A stretch of DNA of 7,078 bases from NCBI GenBank assembly GCA_017390245.1, contig JAFPCE010000277.1:1-7078 (forward strand), given 5' to 3'. Positions 4,743-7,078 of this stretch are shown piece by piece. Both the position numbers and the translations under genes were made by a program. Below the pieces are notes generated by a model. That model was not told where the DNA came from, ran no database searches, and saw nothing but the letters and a program-made list of their open reading frames with translations. This stretch comes from Selenomonadaceae bacterium. GTDB taxonomy: Bacteria; Bacillota; Negativicutes; Selenomonadales; Selenomonadaceae. The first letter of the stretch is position 1; each line of letters starts with the position of its first letter.

Positions 4743-6260
4743 ATGAAAATGAATCCGGAAGAAATAACATCTATCATCAAGGATCAGATCAAAAATTATG
4801 CTGTTGATTTGAATGTTGATGAAGTAGGTACTGTTATTGAAATCGGTGATGGTATTGCTCATATTCATGGCTTGAACAAGGCTATGGCTGGTGAGCTCCT
4901 GGATTTTGGTAACAATATATATGGTCTGGTTCTGAACCTGGAGCAGGATAACGTTGGTGCCGTTATTCTTGGTGGTGACACCGAGATTAAGGAGGGTGCT
5001 GAGGTTAAGAGAACCGGTACTATCATGCAGGTTCCAGTTGGTGAAGCAATGGTTGGCCGTGTAGTTGATGCACTGGGCCGTCCAATTGATGGCAAGGGAC
5101 CTATTAATACCACTGAGCATCGTCCAGTTGAGTACAATGCTCCTGGTATCGCTGACAGAAAGTCAGTACATGAGCCTTTACAGACTGGTTTAAAGGCTAT
5201 TGATGCTCTGGTACCTATCGGCCGTGGCCAGCGTGAGCTGATTATCGGTGACCGTGGTACTGGTAAGACCGCAATTGCAGTAGATACCATTTTGAACCAG
5301 AAGGGCCAGAACTGTATCTGCGTATATGTAGCAATCGGCCAGAAGGCATCCACTGTTGCACGTGTAGTAAAGACACTGGAAGATGGCGGCGCTATGGATT
5401 ATACCATCGTTGTAGCTGCTACTGCTGCTGATTCTGCACCATTGCAGTATCTGGCACCTTATGCTGGTGTTGCTATGGCTGAGTACTTCATGTACAAGGG
5501 CGGCCATGCACTGTGTGTATATGATGATTTGACTAAGCATGCGGCTGCATACCGTGCAATGTCCCTGCTGCTCCGCAGACCACCAGGACGTGAGGCATAT
5601 CCAGGTGATGTATTCTACTTACATTCCCGTCTGTTAGAGCGTGCTGCTAAGTTATCCGATAAGCTGGGTGCTGGTTCTATTACTGCACTGCCTATTATCG
5701 AGACTCTGGCAGGTGACGTATCCGCATATATTCCTACCAATGTTATCTCCATTACTGATGGCCAGATTATGCTGGAGACTGATGCTTTCTATGCAGGTAT
5801 CCGCCCAGCTATCAGTGTAGGTCTGTCCGTATCCCGTGTAGGTGGTTCTGCACAGATTAAGGCTATGAAGCAGGTAGCAGGTACCATGCGTCTTGACCTG
5901 GCTCAGTATCGTGAGCTGGCAGCATTTGCCCAGTTCGCATCTGATCTGGATAAGGCAACCAAGGCACAGCTGGACCGCGGTGCCCGCATGGTTGAGACCC
6001 TGAAGCAGGCTCAGTATTCTCCACTTTCCGTAGAGGATCAGGTACTGGTTATCTTCACTGCAGTTCGTGGCTATTTAACAGATATTCCTGTTGACAAGGT
6101 TGTTACCTTCCAGGCAGATTACCTGAAGTTTATGCACATGGAGCATGCTGATATCGGCGCTAAGATCGCTGAGCAGAAGAAGCTTGATGATGCATTAGAG
6201 GCAGCTATTGCGAAGTCTATTGAGGAATTTAAGGAAACTGTTACCTATAAGATGGCATAA
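4743..6260 (+). CDS. atpA: F1 ATP synthase subunit alpha
   Basis: Alpha is the regulatory nucleotide-binding subunit of the alpha3-beta3 head; it supplies the arginine finger to the catalytic site on beta. The 505-aa protein has the N-terminal beta-barrel domain (about 26-93), the P-loop GDRGTGKT (169-176, Lys175), GQKAST (199-204), the Walker B region ALCVYDDLTKHA (256-267, Asp261) and SVSRVGGSAQ (362-371), with Arg365 as the arginine finger (E. coli Arg376). The C-terminal helical domain includes RELAAFAQFASDLD (390-403). In the signature PAISVGLSVS (355-364) the usual Asn is Ser358. ATG 4743 follows GGGGTGA (4727-4733) at 9 bases; the in-frame ATG two codons later is a less well spaced alternative. 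Length fits the family (about 500-515 aa). Confidence 0.98.
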   Translation: MKMNPEEITSIIKDQIKNYAVDLNVDEVGTVIEIGDGIAHIHGLNKAMAGELLDFGNNIYGLVLNLEQDNVGAVILGGDTEIKEGAEVKRTGTIMQVPVGEAMVGRVVDALGRPIDGKGPINTTEHRPVEYNAPGIADRKSVHEPLQTGLKAIDALVPIGRGQRELIIGDRGTGKTAIAVDTILNQKGQNCICVYVAIGQKASTVARVVKTLEDGGAMDYTIVVAATAADSAPLQYLAPYAGVAMAEYFMYKGGHALCVYDDLTKHAAAYRAMSLLLRRPPGREAYPGDVFYLHSRLLERAAKLSDKLGAGSITALPIIETLAGDVSAYIPTNVISITDGQIMLETDAFYAGIRPAISVGLSVSRVGGSAQIKAMKQVAGTMRLDLAQYRELAAFAQFASDLDKATKAQLDRGARMVETLKQAQYSPLSVEDQVLVIFTAVRGYLTDIPVDKVVTFQADYLKFMHMEHADIGAKIAEQKKLDDALEAAIAKSIEEFKETVTYKMA

Positions 6261-6266
6261 GGCAGT

Positions 6267-6273
6267 GAGGTGA
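6267..6273 (+). promoter_or_regulatory. Ribosome binding site that fixes the TTG start of atpG
   Basis: GAGGTGA lies 6 bases before TTG 6280, the only suitable start giving the conserved gamma N-terminus MASLQDIRRRIKSVK. The first in-frame ATG (codon 24) would delete most of the conserved N-terminal helix. Confidence 0.8.
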
Positions 6274-6279
6274 TTTTAT

Positions 6280-7078
6280 TTGGCTAGTTTACAGGATATA
6301 CGCCGTCGTATCAAAAGCGTAAAAAGTATACAGCAAATCACAAATGCTATGAACATGGTAGCTACCTCCCGTTTGCGCCGTGCAAAAGAGGGTGCAGTTG
6401 CCAATAAGCCTTATGCAGATAAAATGGCACAGGTAGTATCAGATATTGCCGCTAATGCTGGTGACTTCAGTCATCCATTGTTAGAGGTTCATCCAGAGGG
6501 AAAGCGCCTTATCCTGGTTATGGCTTCCGATAAGGGGCTTGCTGGTGCATATTCCAGTAATGCCTTTAAAGAGGCTGTATCTCAGGTTGAGGACAAAGCT
6601 AACACTGAAATTGTGGCTGTTGGCCGTAAGACCAAGGATTTCTTTGGCACCCGCGGTTACGATGTTGTTGGTGAATTTCTGGGAATAAGTGAGCGTCCTA
6701 AGTATGAAAATGCCAGGGACATTGCCAATGATCTTATTGCCCGCTTTGAAAGTGGCGAGATTAAAGAGATTTTCATGGTATATACTCGCTTTATATCCGC
6801 TATTAACTGCGTTCCTGAAACTGTTAAGCTGTTGCCTTTCAGCAATCTGGCTGGCAGTGAAGGAAGCCATGCAGAATATATTTATGAGCCAAATGCCGCT
6901 GAGGTATTGGGTTTCATGTTGCCACAATATCTGGTAACTACAATCTATGCTGCTCTGCTGCAGTCTGCAGCCAGTGAGCTCAGTTCCCGTATGAACGCTA
7001 TGAGCAACGCTACAGACAATGCACAGGAGCTTATCGCAAAACTTGATTTGCATTATAACAAAGTTCGTCAGGCCAACA
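6280..7078 (+). CDS. atpG: F1 ATP synthase subunit gamma (3' end beyond window)
   Basis: Gamma is the central shaft whose rotation drives the conformational cycle of the catalytic sites. I read 266 complete codons from TTG 6280 before the window ends. The N-terminal helix is diagnostic: SIQQITNAMNMVATSRLRRAK (16-36; shown by the run ITNAMNMVA and the following basic SRLRRAK). The Rossmann-like core begins RLILVMASDKGLAGAYSSN (76-94) and continues through IVAVGRK and MVYTRFISAI. The C-terminal helix contains ASELSSRMNAMSNATDNA (231-248) and the sequence stops at LHYNKVRQAN (257-266), just before the expected ITxEIxEIVGGA-like end. About 15-20 residues should be missing. It starts 19 bases after atpA. 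atpD (beta) and atpC (epsilon) are expected next but not seen. Confidence 0.96.
   Translation, partial: MASLQDIRRRIKSVKSIQQITNAMNMVATSRLRRAKEGAVANKPYADKMAQVVSDIAANAGDFSHPLLEVHPEGKRLILVMASDKGLAGAYSSNAFKEAVSQVEDKANTEIVAVGRKTKDFFGTRGYDVVGEFLGISERPKYENARDIANDLIARFESGEIKEIFMVYTRFISAINCVPETVKLLPFSNLAGSEGSHAEYIYEPNAAEVLGFMLPQYLVTTIYAALLQSAASELSSRMNAMSNATDNAQELIAKLDLHYNKVRQAN

Noticed and set aside
4602..5120. A 172-codon minus-strand open frame across the atpH-atpA junction
   Set aside because: It is antisense to the conserved delta C-terminus and alpha N-terminus; no independent coding evidence.
6481..7053. A 190-codon open frame on the minus strand opposite atpG
   Set aside because: It is antisense to a fully conserved gamma-subunit frame; its composition is that expected of a shadow frame.
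1..7078. Search for mobile elements, CRISPR repeats, tRNA/rRNA genes, riboswitches or a novel multigene system
   Set aside because: All substantial coding space is taken by aspA and atp genes; I saw no repeat array, transposase, att-like site or structured RNA beyond the hairpins listed.

Overview
The window holds two divergently arranged transcription units from an anaerobic-looking bacterium of the Firmicutes type. On the minus strand is aspA (174-1565), encoding aspartate ammonia-lyase. On the plus strand is the first part of an F1Fo ATP synthase operon in the order atpZ-atpI-atpB-atpE-atpF-atpH-atpA-atpG. atpG runs off the right edge about 15-20 codons before its expected end, and the usual atpD and atpC would lie beyond it. 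Strong GAGGAGG-type ribosome binding sites, an atpZ/atpI pair ahead of atpB, a short (224 aa) a subunit and AT-rich intergenic DNA all fit Firmicutes. The c-subunit style together with aspartase suggests Negativicutes (Selenomonas or Anaerovibrio-like), but this is inference and Clostridia cannot be excluded.

Layout. Bases 1-71 hold the tail of an unseen plus-strand unit, ending in a classic hairpin plus T-run terminator (35-71). Bases 97-141 form a 20-bp perfect stem that terminates aspA from the other side, so the two units converge. aspA follows on the minus strand with a good sigma-70-type promoter at 1643-1671. The 304-base divergent region 1566-1869 is AT-rich and carries the aspA promoter, a 10-bp palindrome that could be an operator, and at least one promoter for the atp operon. 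atpZ is followed by an unusually long 161-base gap with a second extended -10 promoter, and then atpI. After a 62-base spacer containing a hairpin come the Fo genes (atpB a, atpE c, atpF b) and the F1 genes (atpH delta, atpA alpha, atpG gamma), tightly packed and with atpF/atpH overlapping.

How they work together. a, b and c form the membrane ion channel and rotor; delta and b form the peripheral stalk; alpha (with the unseen beta) forms the catalytic head; gamma is the rotating shaft. AtpI and AtpZ are accessory membrane proteins linked to c-ring assembly and/or Mg2+/Ca2+ handling. Aspartase makes fumarate and ammonia from aspartate; in anaerobes that fumarate often feeds fumarate reductase, which could help build the ion gradient the ATP synthase uses. 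That link is inferred from adjacency only.

The most interesting detail is the c subunit. It carries two membrane carboxylates (Asp29 and Glu62) plus Ser63, a two-carboxylate ion site whose ion (Na+ or H+) cannot be decided from sequence alone. Otherwise this is a standard energy-metabolism locus: I see no mobile element, CRISPR, RNA gene or unknown multigene system.
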